A stretch of 64,000 bases of DNA from Gracilibacillus kekensis (GTDB taxonomy: Bacteria; Bacillota; Bacilli; Bacillales; Amphibacillaceae): contig NZ_FRCZ01000006.1 of NCBI RefSeq assembly GCF_900143085.1, positions 217,565 through 281,564 on the forward strand. Direction: 5' to 3'. A program made the position numbers and the translations under genes. Position 1 is the first letter of the stretch; each line of letters opens with the position of its first letter. Below the pieces are notes generated by a model that saw only the letters and a list, made by a program, of their open reading frames with translations, was not told where the DNA came from and did not search any database. This document shows positions 38,031 through 47,207 of the stretch, piece by piece.

Positions 38031-39370
38031 GACGGAATATTCACCATTAATTGTTTATAGGTATTTGCTTGCGTTTTATCCCCTTTGGCTAAATAACTTT
38101 TGTATAAATAGTTTATTGGTGCTGGGTTGTTGGGTGATAATTCCATTTCCCATTCAAAGCAAGCAATCGCTTGATCATATTGTTCTAAATCATAATAGAT
38201 TTCCCCTAAAGCAAACTGTTGATCAGGATTGTCTGTAAGTTGTTCCATCTTCTTTAGTTTGTGAATAATCGGTAGTTCTGTGTGCGGTATTGCTTCCATA
38301 ATATCGGGTAATGATAGATGATGTAGTAATTTTCGAATCGTAATATGCAATAATTTCTCCAATTGGCCGGTGTCATTCTTATAAGTCTCCGTTAATGATT
38401 TTAATAAAAGTTGATAATTTTCAATTAAATCTTCAGAGGAAATATTCTCTAGTGCCTCTTCAAGTATCTTTAAATCAATATTAGCCTGACGATGATTGAG
38501 ATAATGGATTAACAGTTGTTTGCATCCATTAAGTTCTACCAGCTTATTTATCATTTCTTTGGATTCTGGTTGTTTCTCTAATAAAAGTGCCCATAACTTT
38601 GCTTGGTCTTTTTTAGATAATCGTTTTTGTGAAAGTTCATGGATGTTGGATACAGCGTCCAACTCGGAAGATTTTAATACATATAAACTGAGCTGATCAA
38701 ATTCTCGGTTTTCTACATGATATTGTTGCAAAAGTGGTTTTATGATCGATTCAGGAAAATTCTGATCAAAAAAGACGGCTTCTAAGTAGAGAGGATCAGA
38801 CCATTTTTCGGTAATTTGATCGATCTTTTGATATCGATCTTTATACTTCTGGAAGTCAAAATGGTGGAGCATGTCACGAGCAAATGTGTCATTTGGTCTA
38901 ACTTGGAGAAAGTTAATTAAAATGCGAAATGCTTTAAGAAGTTGGCCATTCCGGCGATATTGATAAAATGTTTTTTTGCATAAAGCCTGAATTTTCTTTT
39001 GATCGAGGAAGTTATCAAACATAGCAAGCACATAGAGCATTTCTGTATCATTAAATTTATCTTGTAATTTAGTGACCATATGATTATTGGTAGAAAGACT
39101 ATAACTTTTTTCCTCAGAGAGTAACGCTTTTGTTAATGGGTGATCTGAAGTAAATGTGTAACCATGGATGAGGGCTCGATGTAAAAAAGATTGCAGGCGT
39201 ATAGAGGTAGTTTTTTTTGCATTGATAAAACTTTTTTTGTAAAAGATAATGGTATAACATTGGTTTTGTTTGCTGAGAGCTTCGATGATTTTTGCTTGTT
39301 TATAAATGGTCATTTGCTGTACGTGAAGGGTCAACGTTTTTTTATTATTGGTTAATTGGATCGTTGTCAT
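38027..39370 (-). CDS. Tetratricopeptide-repeat protein of unknown function
   Basis: 447 residues, helical, Leu/Lys-rich. The clearest TPR is near the C-terminus (FALGEIYYDLEQYDQAIACF, then a Pro-containing turn and a second helix pair). The N-terminal ~90 residues are basic and not recognised. No signal or membrane segment. SD AAAAGGAG. Possibly a scaffold or a TPR regulator; no more can be said. Confidence 0.7.
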   Translation of the reverse strand: MTTIQLTNNKKTLTLHVQQMTIYKQAKIIEALSKQNQCYTIIFYKKSFINAKKTTSIRLQSFLHRALIHGYTFTSDHPLTKALLSEEKSYSLSTNNHMVTKLQDKFNDTEMLYVLAMFDNFLDQKKIQALCKKTFYQYRRNGQLLKAFRILINFLQVRPNDTFARDMLHHFDFQKYKDRYQKIDQITEKWSDPLYLEAVFFDQNFPESIIKPLLQQYHVENREFDQLSLYVLKSSELDAVSNIHELSQKRLSKKDQAKLWALLLEKQPESKEMINKLVELNGCKQLLIHYLNHRQANIDLKILEEALENISSEDLIENYQLLLKSLTETYKNDTGQLEKLLHITIRKLLHHLSLPDIMEAIPHTELPIIHKLKKMEQLTDNPDQQFALGEIYYDLEQYDQAIACFEWEMELSPNNPAPINYLYKSYLAKGDKTQANTYKQLMVNIPS

Positions 39371-39572
39371 AGTAGAACAACTCCTTTTACTTGCGGATTA
39401 CTTCTATTGTAGCATAGTTAAAAATTGCGTTAAAGCATGGGCAGAGAAATTCACTAGCTAAAATTATGGGCCACCATATAAATGTAAATTATTTGTAATG
39501 TTTTGTCCCAAAAGTCAATCATTCCAGATTTCCTGTGGTATGATGTGAGAAAAGCGGATTAGGGGGATCTAT

Positions 39573-39647
39573 GTGCTAAAAGAAATTTTATGGATGGTCA
39601 TTTTAGCCCTTGCAATTGTATTGATTCCATTCGGTGTTGTTATTTGA
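39573..39647 (+). CDS. Possible 24-residue membrane peptide
   Basis: A GTG start with SD AGGGGG 7 bp upstream opens a 24-residue frame reading MLKEILWMVILALAIVLIPF then GVVI: two charges, then a single membrane span. The SD and composition are suggestive, but at this length a chance frame cannot be excluded and no terminator follows. The 39371-39572 stretch before it shows nothing else clear. Confidence 0.4.
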   Translation: MLKEILWMVILALAIVLIPFGVVI

Positions 39648-39739
39648 AAATATGGCAATTATAAAATAGAATTCATCTTCAAGTAGAGCCTGTATTATTG
39701 CGCAATATACGGATAGTAAGCAATAATTGGGGTGGTAAT

Positions 39740-39925
39740 ATTGAGATGAAGTTTGTGCTTAAAATCGCTCCGGCTTGCCCACTTCCCTTTCCAGGGGGCG
39801 CGTCTAGAGCTAACTTTGTAAAGAAGATCACTTTACAAAGTGGATCTTCAGATCGCGCTGATCGCCCAGGAGTCGAAGTGGACGCCTACGCTAATTTGAT
39901 ATTCTACAACGCTAGTATGAGATAA
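39740..39925 (-). repeat. MITE-like element R3, left half of an inverted pair
   Basis: Same family as R1, R2 and R5 in - orientation: outer CGCTCCGGCTTGCCCACTTC, inner hairpin CTTTGTAAAG...CTTTACAAAG, then AGTGGACGCCTACGCTAATT and TCTACAAC. It faces R4 across about 65 bp. Confidence 0.78.
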
Positions 39926-39984
39926 CATTAGGTCCTGTCCGCAATGTGAAAAAAATATTTTTATAACAGATCAAAATGCGACCT

Positions 39985-40440
39985 GTCAAAATAGTTGTAG
40001 AAAAATTATAAGTGAAGGCCGCTCACTGCTTAGAAAACACTACGAATGCTTAATTTGGTAGATGTTGCACTTGTGTGCAGACTTCTCCTTTTGTCCGATA
40101 TATTCTTTTATCGGACACTTGGACAGGTGCGCGCTTCTCCTTTTGGACGATATATTCTTTTATCGGACACTTGGGCAGGTGCGCACTTCTCTTTTTGGGC
40201 GATATATTCGTTTATCGGACACTTGGAGAGGTGCGTGCTTCTCCTTTTGGGCGATATATTCTTTTATCGGACACTTGGGGGAGGTGCGCACATCTCCTTT
40301 TAGACGATATATACTTTTAATAAACTATTTCGGTTAGTTCACAGTAATTTAGTTAAATGGGGATATCCCATGGTAAAAGGAAAGTGGGCAGCCGGAGCGG
40401 GTGCTACCTAGTTAATACAGTTTCAAAGTTACCATCCGTT
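39985..40440 (+). repeat. MITE-like element R4, split by a 52-bp tandem array
   Basis: The left arm AGTTGTAG...GAAGGCCGCTCACTGC lies at about 39990-40040. The right arm, TCCCATGGTAAAAGGAAAGTGGGCAGCCGGAGCGGG, lies at about 40367-40410. The tandem array at 40075-40318 sits where the centre of the element should be. Arm conservation is weaker than in R2b and R5b. Confidence 0.65.
40075..40318 (+). repeat. 52-bp tandem repeat array, about five units
   Basis: Units start at 40075, 40127, 40179, 40231 and 40284 (steps 52, 52, 52, 53; the last unit is partial and diverged). Each has TCTCCTTTT, an inverse-type word (TTTTGTCCGATA in unit 1, drifted later) and a forward word TATCGGACACTTG about 21 bp on. 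All three + frames stay open through it only because 52 is not a multiple of 3; no SD supports coding. Confidence 0.93.
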
Positions 40441-40465
40441 ATCGCGTATTATCCTCCTAAATAGC

Positions 40466-40509
40466 AATCCAAACGATTCAAGGTCTATTTCGAATCGTTT
40501 GGATTTTTT
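40466..40509 (+). terminator. ATCCAAACGA-family hairpin with T-run
   Basis: Arms AATCCAAACGATTC and GAATCGTTTGGATT followed by TTTTT. It lies just upstream of the clpE promoter and insulates it from read-through; no gene ends immediately before it. Confidence 0.8.
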
Positions 40510-40541
40510 GTCGCCCTTTTTTAATTTTTCAAGCAAAGTAC

Positions 40542-40570
40542 TTGAAAGTCAAAAAAGGTCAGACTATAAT
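40542..40570 (+). promoter_or_regulatory. clpE promoter
   Basis: TTGAAA (40542-40547), 17-bp spacer, TATAAT (40565-40570). The spacer is occupied by a CtsR operator. Confidence 0.88.
40547..40563 (+). promoter_or_regulatory. CtsR operator 1 of clpE
   Basis: AGTCAAA-AAA-GGTCAGA matches the CtsR tandem heptad RGTCAAA-nAn-RGTCAAA with one mismatch and fills the promoter spacer. Confidence 0.82.
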
Positions 40571-40586
40571 GGGAAATAAGATGAAA

Positions 40587-40603
40587 GGTCAAATATAGTC
40601 AAA
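40587..40603 (+). promoter_or_regulatory. CtsR operator 2 of clpE
   Basis: GGTCAAA-TAT-AGTCAAA is an exact match to the CtsR heptad pair, located just downstream of the transcription start. Confidence 0.88.
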
Positions 40604-40641
40604 GTCAAATTGGCCTTTTAAAATTGAAGGAGGAATGACAA

Positions 40642-42771
40642 ATGAAATGTCAACAATGTGGAATTCGTCAAGCGTCTATTAATGTAAACCTTCGATTCAA
40701 TGATCAAACAGACTCTTTACATGTTTGTAGTACATGCTTTCAAGATATAAAAAATCAAATGAAACAACCATCAGGTGATATGTTTAATGGTCAGGGATTT
40801 GAAGGTTTCTTCTCAGGAGAAGAAAGTGGTCCGAATCAAGCACAAGCAAAAACGTTTAATTCAAAAAAAGGTAAAGGTAATGGCCTTTTAGACCAATTAG
40901 GTAAAAACCTTTCCGATGCTGCAAGAGCAGGATTAGTTGACCCAGTAATTGGACGAGATAAAGAAGTAAAACGAGTAATGGAGACATTAAATCGTCGTAA
41001 TAAAAACAATCCAGTCTTAATCGGGGAACCAGGTGTCGGTAAAACAGCAATAGCTGAAGGGCTTGCGTTAAAAGTCGTAGAAGGAAATGTCCCATCTAAG
41101 TTACTCAATAAAGAAATCTATATCTTAGATGTGGCATCACTTGTAGCAAATACTGGTGTTCGTGGTCAATTTGAAGAACGAATGAAACAACTGGTAGCAG
41201 AACTGCAAGAACGTCAAAATGTGATTCTCTTTGTTGATGAAATTCACTTACTAGTTGGTGCAGGTACTGCAGAGGGGTCCCAGATGGATGCCGGAAATAT
41301 TCTGAAACCAGCTCTTGCCCGTGGTGAACTTCAGCTTATCGGTGCGACTACATTAAAAGAATATCGTCAAATTGAAAAAGATGCTGCATTAGAACGTCGT
41401 TTCCAACCGATTATGGTCAAGGAACCATCCCTTGAGGAAGCAGAGCAAATTTTACAAGGTTTAAAAGAACGATATGAAAAATACCATAAAGTAACGTATT
41501 CAGATGAAGTACTACATGCAGCAGTAGGATTATCCAAACGTTATATTCAAGATCGTTTCTTACCTGACAAGGCAATCGATTTAATGGATGAAGCTGGTGC
41601 CCGTCTGAATTTAGAGGTGAGTGAAACAGATCACGATTCCTTACAAAAACGTTTAGATGAAATTGCTAAAGAAAAGATGGAAGCAGCTGAAAAAGAAGAT
41701 TATGAACGAGCTGCCAATCTGCGCCATCAGGAAATTAAGTTAGAAAAGAAATTAGAGGAAACAAATGAGGCACCAAAAGCGGAGGTAACTGTAGAAGATA
41801 TTCAATTGATTATTGAAGAGAAAACAGGTATCCCTGTTAGAAAGATTCAGTCTGACGAGCAATCGAAGATGAAACATTTAGCTGTTAATCTAGGACAAAA
41901 AGTAATTGGTCAGCAAGTAGCAGTAGATAAAGTAGCAAAAGCAGTCCGTCGTAGTCGTGCTGGATTAAAATCAAAATACCGTCCAATTGGTTCATTCCTA
42001 TTTGTTGGCCCAACAGGTGTTGGTAAAACGGAATTAACCAAAGCATTAGCAGAAGAACTGTTTGGCACAAAAGAATCGATGATACGTCTTGATATGAGTG
42101 AGTATATGGAAAAACACACCGTATCTAAAATTATCGGTTCACCACCAGGTTATGTTGGGCATGAAGAAGCAGGTCAATTAACTGAAAAAGTTCGTCATAA
42201 CCCGTACAGCTTGATTTTATTAGATGAAATTGAAAAAGCCCATCCAGATGTGCAGCATATGTTCCTGCAAATTATGGAGGATGGTCAATTAACAGACAGT
42301 CATGGCAGAACGGTAAGCTTTAAGGACAGTGTGATTATCATGACAAGCAATGCCGGTACTGGAATAAAAAATATAACGGTAGGGTTTAACAGTGACAATA
42401 ATGAAGCTGTGTCCACATTAGAAAACTTAAGTGATTATTTTAAACCAGAATTCTTGAATCGATTCGATGCGATCATTCCATTTAACGAATTAGAACAAGA
42501 GGACTTGATAAAAATCGTTGATCTAATGGTTGCTGAACTTTCCGAGCAGTTAAGAGAATCAGATCTAGAAATAACAGTGAGTGAGGATGCAAAGAAATAC
42601 CTTGCCGATAAAGGTTATGATCCGCGATTTGGTGCACGTCCTTTACGTCGCGTAATTCAAGACAAAATCGAGGATGGTATTACAGACCTTGTTTTAGAAG
42701 AAGAAAATTTAAGCAGAGTAAAAATTGTACTAGAAAACGAAGATATCGTCGTGCAGAAAAGCACTAGCTGA
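40642..42771 (+). CDS. clpE: ATP-dependent Clp protease ATPase ClpE
   Basis: A class III heat-shock unfoldase that feeds ClpP. 709 residues: N-terminal zinc finger (Cys3, Cys6, Cys29, Cys32), AAA+ module 1 with GEPGVGKT and LFVDEIHLL, a UVR-like coiled segment ([20 protein letters not shown]), AAA+ module 2 with GPTGVGKT and [10 protein letters not shown], and the ClpB-D2-small C-domain. The zinc finger plus UVR separates ClpE from ClpC. Two CtsR operators govern it. SD GAAGGAGG. Confidence 0.96.
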   Translation: MKCQQCGIRQASINVNLRFNDQTDSLHVCSTCFQDIKNQMKQPSGDMFNGQGFEGFFSGEESGPNQAQAKTFNSKKGKGNGLLDQLGKNLSDAARAGLVDPVIGRDKEVKRVMETLNRRNKNNPVLIGEPGVGKTAIAEGLALKVVEGNVPSKLLNKEIYILDVASLVANTGVRGQFEERMKQLVAELQERQNVILFVDEIHLLVGAGTAEGSQMDAGNILKPALARGELQLIGATTLKEYRQIEKDAALERRFQPIMVKEPSLEEAEQILQGLKERYEKYHKVTYSDEVLHAAVGLSKRYIQDRFLPDKAIDLMDEAGARLNLEVSETDHDSLQKRLDEIAKEKMEAAEKEDYERAANLRHQEIKLEKKLEETNEAPKAEVTVEDIQLIIEEKTGIPVRKIQSDEQSKMKHLAVNLGQKVIGQQVAVDKVAKAVRRSRAGLKSKYRPIGSFLFVGPTGVGKTELTKALAEELFGTKESMIRLDMSEYMEKHTVSKIIGSPPGYVGHEEAGQLTEKVRHNPYSLILLDEIEKAHPDVQHMFLQIMEDGQLTDSHGRTVSFKDSVIIMTSNAGTGIKNITVGFNSDNNEAVSTLENLSDYFKPEFLNRFDAIIPFNELEQEDLIKIVDLMVAELSEQLRESDLEITVSEDAKKYLADKGYDPRFGARPLRRVIQDKIEDGITDLVLEEENLSRVKIVLENEDIVVQKSTS

Positions 42772-42787
42772 TTGAGCTAGTGTTTTT
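42757..42787 (+). terminator. Terminator of clpE
   Basis: Arms AAAAGCACTAGCT and AGCTAGTGTTTTT, overlapping the clpE stop codon. Confidence 0.88.
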
Positions 42788-42806
42788 CTAGTTTACATAA
42801 TCGGAG

Positions 42807-42903
42807 AGTGGCCGTAAAAAGTGGAAAAGTGTCCATAAAAGTACCGAAAGTGGCCATAAAAGTGTCAATAGTGGCCATAAAACATCTTAAAGTGGCCATA
42901 AAA
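42807..42903 (+). repeat. 21-bp periodic array of five direct 13-bp words (AGTGGCCATAAAA)
   Basis: Words start at 42807, 42828, 42849, 42870 and 42891, every step exactly 21 bp: AGTGGCCGTAAAA, AGTGTCCATAAAA, then three AGTGGCCATAAAA. Spacers are 8 bp and variable. All copies point the same way. It shares the grid but not the word with arrays at 21.2, 29.4 and 52.2 kb. Confidence 0.95.
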
Positions 42904-42947
42904 TAAAAAGCACGGTTGACTGTTTATCGAACGAATCAACCGTGCTT
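42901..42947 (-). terminator. Terminator of a - strand transcript
   Basis: Arms AAGCACGGTTGA and TCAACCGTGCTT. On the - strand TTTTTATTTTATGG follows, so it would end a transcript coming from the small frame at 42991-43065. Confidence 0.65.
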
Positions 42948-42990
42948 ATATAAGATATTGCTTTATCATATGACAAGTATGTCTTTTTGA

Positions 42991-43065
42991 TTACTGGAAC
43001 ATTAATTTAAATGTTAAAATGACACAAGTGAAAAAATTTGGATTTTTCCTATGTCTCCGATTCAA
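42991..43065 (-). CDS. Possible 24-residue small protein with strong SD
   Basis: On the - strand TTAGGAGG stands 7 bp before a TTG that opens a 24-residue frame: MNRRHRKNPNFFTCVILTFK then LMFQ. It has a basic start and a hydrophobic end. A - strand terminator follows 44 bp after the stop, so the two signals support each other. I do not recognise the peptide; a small RNA is an alternative. The rest of the 42772-43219 gap is covered by the array and terminators. Confidence 0.42.
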   Translation of the reverse strand: MNRRHRKNPNFFTCVILTFKLMFQ

Positions 43066-43219
43066 TGGAATACCTCCTAAATCGTTTTTTAAGATAGCTT
43101 TAGATTAACATCAATAGAAAAAGGGTAAAACTAAGCTGTAAGAATATGTTACACACTTTTTTTTCAAAAAGAATTTATTGACAAGAGATTGGTATAATAA
43201 ATCTAAAAGGGGGACTAAA

Positions 43220-44047
43220 ATGATTTATCAACAAAATGAATATGACAGCCTAAAGAAAGTTATTGTGTGTCCGCCAACATATATGGAAATAAAAAAAGTG
43301 ATTAATGAAACACAAAAGTTTTATGAGAATGACAATATTGATATTAAAATTGCGACAAAGCAGCATCAGCATTTTGTAGATACACTCAAAAAACATGAAG
43401 TCGAAGTTATCGAATTGTTTACAGATCCAAAATTAAACGAACAAGTCTTTACAAGAGATATTGGTTTTACTATTGGGGATACGCTGTATACCGCTGAAAT
43501 GGGACGAAATATCCGTAAGCCTGAAATTGATGTACTAACTCAAGTACTAGATCAACAGGCTATTACATATCAAGCTCTAAAAACTCGTTCAATTGAGGGA
43601 GGAGATGTAATTGTTGCGGAAGATAAGGTGTGGGTAGGAAATAGTCAACGAACCACCAGCAGAGCAATATCTGCATTACAACAGCACCTTCCTAACAAAG
43701 ATGTGGTGGAGGTTCCCATACGCGAAGATATTCTTCATTTAGACTGTGCCTTCAATTTGGTGAGTGATGAGGTTGGTTTAATCTATAGCCCGGCTTTTAA
43801 AAAAGAAGATGCTGAAAAACTTCATGAGCGTTACGATTTAATTGAAGTAGCGGACCGTGAGCAGTTTACATTAGGAACCAATGTATTTTCTATAGGCGAT
43901 AAAAAAGTTATTTCACTGCCAGAAAACAAAAAAACCAATCGTCATCTATCCCAAAAAGGCTTTAAAGTGATCGAAGTAGAATTTTCAGAAATTATTAAAT
44001 CTGGAGGTTCATTTAGGTGTTGCACCTTACCGATTGAAAGAAACTAA
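43220..44047 (+). CDS. Dimethylarginine dimethylaminohydrolase-like amidinohydrolase
   Basis: 275 residues of the amidinotransferase/DDAH fold. Visible active-site parts are FTRDIGFTIGDTLY, the SIEGGDVIV segment, the His in DILHLDCAFN and the nucleophilic Cys near the end in SGGSFRCCTLPI. Relatives hydrolyse methylarginine, arginine or agmatine-like guanidines; the substrate is not settled. Start at 43220 with SD AAGGGGG; the open frame upstream has no SD. Confidence 0.87.
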   Translation: MIYQQNEYDSLKKVIVCPPTYMEIKKVINETQKFYENDNIDIKIATKQHQHFVDTLKKHEVEVIELFTDPKLNEQVFTRDIGFTIGDTLYTAEMGRNIRKPEIDVLTQVLDQQAITYQALKTRSIEGGDVIVAEDKVWVGNSQRTTSRAISALQQHLPNKDVVEVPIREDILHLDCAFNLVSDEVGLIYSPAFKKEDAEKLHERYDLIEVADREQFTLGTNVFSIGDKKVISLPENKKTNRHLSQKGFKVIEVEFSEIIKSGGSFRCCTLPIERN

Positions 44048-44067
44048 AGTGGAAGAAGCGTAATTAA

Positions 44068-44110
44068 GTCAAAACGATATCGAAGTCTCTTCGAATCGTT
44101 TTGATTTTTT
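44068..44110 (+). terminator. Terminator of the DDAH-like gene
   Basis: Arms TCAAAACGATATCGAAG and CTTCGAATCGTTTTGA with a T-run. Confidence 0.8.
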
Positions 44111-44209
44111 TAATTACAAAATATTTCTGAAATACTCTATTAGGTGGCTCTTTGTTGTTTTGATATAATAATATTAGTAATGATCATTTCACAACAGAGG
44201 GGACTTAAC

Positions 44210-45226
44210 ATGAATCGATATGAAACACTCAAACGTCATATGTATTTATTTATCTTACCTGTTATTACAATTGCGAGTGTTATAGGACTCATTTTTTCAT
44301 CACGTTCCAATCCCTTTAACATATGGATGTTAAGTGTATTTGTGGTGGTTTTTTCTCTCTCATTTCTTTTACTATTTTTCCCTAATACATTAAAAATAGT
44401 GGAATACTTAAACCTTTCTGTTGTAACCATCCTTCATATTATTAAATTTCATTCTATTATTACACTGGATATGATCGTCAAAGGTTACTCACATACCGGT
44501 AGCTCTACTTATTGGACGCCACTCATTTTAGTATTTATCTTTATTGCTTTACCAAGAAAAATAGGTATTTATTATGCATTGGTTTTATGGTCGATTATGG
44601 TATATATTGGATTCGACTATTGGTCATCGATCTCAGATAAAGGTACAGAAAGACTACTCCAATATTATCTGTCCATTTTAGTTTATATTATTCTTATCTA
44701 TTTTGTTCGCCGGGTTATCACCTACTATGCTGAAAAAGAAATGATAGAAAAATTAGCTTATTTTGATCCCTTAACTGGAGTAGCTAACAGACGAAAAGTT
44801 TATTTATGGTTAGATGAAAGCATTCAAAAGAAAAAGGATTTTTATGTTGTATTATTTGATATAGACCATTTCAAAGCTGTGAATGATACGTATGGTCATC
44901 CGACTGGAGATGAAGTACTGAAAAAGATCACCGAAATTACGGCCTCTCAGTTAGGTGAAGATGACATAATTGGCAGGTGGGGAGGTGAAGAATTCATAAT
45001 AGTTACACGAAGAGAAAAAGGAGCTCATTCATTAGTTGAACAAATTCGAAAGAAAATAGCGAATTTTGAGTTTGACGATATCCCCAATATAACTGCTAGC
45101 TTTGGTATTGCCAAGTATCAGAATCAATCAACAGAATTATTGCTGGAACAAGCGGACAACGCTCTCTATCAAGCAAAAAGTAATGGGAGAAACAGAGTAG
45201 AAACATATCAAAATATAAAATATTGA
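44210..45226 (+). CDS. Membrane-bound diguanylate cyclase (GGDEF)
   Basis: 338 residues: about six transmembrane spans (1-180) then a GGDEF domain with DPLTGVANRR, FDIDHFKAVNDTYGHPTGD and an active GRWGGEEFI motif. Makes c-di-GMP. The RxxD inhibitory site is absent (Gly at the Arg position). The membrane part resembles no sensor I can name. Start at 44210 has SD GAGGGG. Confidence 0.88.
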   Translation: MNRYETLKRHMYLFILPVITIASVIGLIFSSRSNPFNIWMLSVFVVVFSLSFLLLFFPNTLKIVEYLNLSVVTILHIIKFHSIITLDMIVKGYSHTGSSTYWTPLILVFIFIALPRKIGIYYALVLWSIMVYIGFDYWSSISDKGTERLLQYYLSILVYIILIYFVRRVITYYAEKEMIEKLAYFDPLTGVANRRKVYLWLDESIQKKKDFYVVLFDIDHFKAVNDTYGHPTGDEVLKKITEITASQLGEDDIIGRWGGEEFIIVTRREKGAHSLVEQIRKKIANFEFDDIPNITASFGIAKYQNQSTELLLEQADNALYQAKSNGRNRVETYQNIKY

Positions 45227-45277
45227 AACTATTTACTTTGGTAAACGTAAACATACTATATGAGGAGGTGAGAGAAG

Positions 45278-45475
45278 ATGGGTGAAATTTTAAATTCGCT
45301 ACCAATTGTTGCTCCGCTTATTTTGGTTCAATTTTTGTTAATGATTATTGCACTTATATCCTTAATTAAAGCAGAACAGACGAATGGACCGAAAGCTATG
45401 TGGGCAGTGATTGTAATTTTTATTGGATTTATCGGACCTATTTTATTTTTTATTATCGGAAGGAGGCAATACTAA
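45278..45475 (+). CDS. yxlE: PLDc_N-domain small membrane protein (YxlE-like)
   Basis: 65 residues, two transmembrane helices with the PLDc_N pattern (ALISLIKAEQTNGPKAMWAVIVIFIGFIGPILFFIIGRRQY). Such proteins sit beside ABC exporters; B. subtilis YxlE belongs to the sigY operon. SD GAGGAGGTGAG. The following ATPase starts 1 bp after its stop. No sigma-Y gene is present here. Confidence 0.8.
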   Translation: MGEILNSLPIVAPLILVQFLLMIIALISLIKAEQTNGPKAMWAVIVIFIGFIGPILFFIIGRRQY

Positions 45476-46384
45476 ATGGCAGTTATTGAGGTCCAAAATT
45501 TAATAAAAGCATTCAAAGGTGATCAAGTTGTCAAGGGTTTAAATTTCACTCTTGAAAAAGGGAAATGTGTTGCCTTGCTCGGACCAAATGGGGCGGGCAA
45601 AACAACTACTTTAAGGATGCTTTCAGGGCTTTTGAAGCCGACAGATGGTTCGATTCATTTTGAAGGTGCCACAAAAGGTGAAGATATTCGACAGTATATA
45701 GGTTACCTGCCGCAATATCCCATTTTTCATCCGTGGATGACTGGCAAGGAATTTCTGGTGTATGTTGGTCAACTAGCCCATTTATCAAAAAAAGATGCAA
45801 TAGAGAAAGCAGACCAATTACTCGAGAAAGTGGCTATATTTGAAGCAAGAAATCAGCGTATTGGAAAATACTCAGGCGGTATGAAGCAACGATTAGGGAT
45901 TGCACAGGCCATGATTCATAGCCCGCAGCTGTTAATGTTAGATGAACCTGTTTCCTCGTTAGACCCACTTGGAAGGCGAGAAGTATTAACCTTAATGGAA
46001 GAGTTAAAACAACAAACCACGATTCTCTTTTCTACACATATATTAGGAGATGCTGAAGAAATTAGTGATGATTTGTTAGTAATGCATCATGGAGAAATTG
46101 TAGAAGCAGGCTCAATTGAATCTCTAAGACATAAGCATCAGACAGCTAAATTCGAGTTAGCATTCCAAGGAGATACTACTACATATCAAGAAAGACTGAA
46201 GCAATTGGAATGCATTCAGGAAACCTTTTTAGAAAAAGGGGAAATCCATGTCATTGTTGAGGATATCGAAACAGCCAGAAGGGAAATTTTAAAAGAAGCG
46301 ATTGCAACGGATTGGCCACTTGTTAAATTCGAATTAAGTAGAACGACGTTAGAGGATCTTTTTATGAAAGTGGTGAAAAACTAA
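45476..46384 (+). CDS. yxlF: ABC transporter ATP-binding protein (YxlF-like)
   Basis: 302 residues: Walker A GPNGAGKTT, signature YSGGMKQRLGIAQ, Walker B LLMLDEPVSSLDP, H-loop FSTHIL, then a C-terminal extension typical of drug/bacteriocin-type exporters. Overlaps the permease start by one base. With YxlE and YxlG it forms one exporter; the cargo is unknown. Confidence 0.9.
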   Translation: MAVIEVQNLIKAFKGDQVVKGLNFTLEKGKCVALLGPNGAGKTTTLRMLSGLLKPTDGSIHFEGATKGEDIRQYIGYLPQYPIFHPWMTGKEFLVYVGQLAHLSKKDAIEKADQLLEKVAIFEARNQRIGKYSGGMKQRLGIAQAMIHSPQLLMLDEPVSSLDPLGRREVLTLMEELKQQTTILFSTHILGDAEEISDDLLVMHHGEIVEAGSIESLRHKHQTAKFELAFQGDTTTYQERLKQLECIQETFLEKGEIHVIVEDIETARREILKEAIATDWPLVKFELSRTTLEDLFMKVVKN

Positions 46385-47160
46385 TGCAATGGATCACAAT
46401 ATTTAAAAAGGAAATACTAGAAGATTGGCGAAATTATAAGTGGATTTGGGTGCCTCTTGTCTTTATCGTTATTTGTATTATGGATCCGATATCGACGTAT
46501 TACTTACCACAAATATTGGAATCAGTAGGAGGAATGCCTGAAGGAACGGTGCTAGAGCCTCCGGAAGTAGTTCCATCTCAAGCAATTATGATGAGTTTAA
46601 CTGAACTGAGTATGCTCGGAGTACTCGTAATTGTGGCCATTTCAATGTCAGTTATTGCTGGCGAGAGGAAGAGCGGTGTAGCAGAACTTATTTTAGTGAA
46701 ACCAGTTAGTTATTTCACCTACATATCCGCTAAATGGGCGGAAAAATTGTTATTAGTTTTCACTTCCTATTTGATCGGTATGTTAGCAAGCTGGTATTAT
46801 GTCGATTTGTTATTCGGTCAGATAACAGCAGGGCAATTTTTTAGTTTATTCTTTTTCTATTTGATTTGGCTAATTTTCGTTATTAGCTTAACTATTTTTT
46901 ATAATACAATTGTGAAAGTACCTGGACTTGTTTTAACATTGACTGTTGTCACAATTATGGCAATGTCGGCAATCAATCAAATATTTTCTTATCGGATGCC
47001 ATGGTTTCCTAATAGTATTAGTGGACATATAACAAAAATGTTAATGGAAAATTCTGTTCCAAACGCCCTGTGGGGAGCAGTTTCTATTACAATTATTCTA
47101 TCTGTTGGATTATTGATTGCTTCCAATTTTATTCTCAAGACAAAAGAAATGGCAGATTAA
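46384..47160 (+). CDS. yxlG: ABC transporter permease (YxlG-like)
   Basis: 258 residues with six membrane spans of the ABC-2 type; the external loop after span 1 (PEGTVLEPPEVVPSQAIMMS) and the SVIAGERKSGVAELIL coupling segment are visible. Partner of the preceding ATPase (stop/start overlap). Ends at a terminator 1 bp after the stop. Confidence 0.88.
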   Translation: MQWITIFKKEILEDWRNYKWIWVPLVFIVICIMDPISTYYLPQILESVGGMPEGTVLEPPEVVPSQAIMMSLTELSMLGVLVIVAISMSVIAGERKSGVAELILVKPVSYFTYISAKWAEKLLLVFTSYLIGMLASWYYVDLLFGQITAGQFFSLFFFYLIWLIFVISLTIFYNTIVKVPGLVLTLTVVTIMAMSAINQIFSYRMPWFPNSISGHITKMLMENSVPNALWGAVSITIILSVGLLIASNFILKTKEMAD

Positions 47161-47185
47161 GAGTTCGTGCATTTGAACTCTTTTT
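47161..47185 (+). terminator. Terminator of yxlEFG
   Basis: Arms GAGTTC and GAACTC, 8-nt loop, then TTTTT. Confidence 0.75.
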
Positions 47186-47207
47186 CTACTATAATAGATA
47201 CATATAA

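Noticed and set aside
39698..39925. A 75-codon + strand frame in element R3
   Set aside because: It lies wholly inside a repeat whose other copies carry stops and indels in this frame.
40046..40337. Three overlapping open frames of 81-91 codons on the + strand
   Set aside because: They arise because a 52-bp tandem repeat without stop codons is read in all three frames in turn. No SD precedes them and the peptides are shifted copies of one another.
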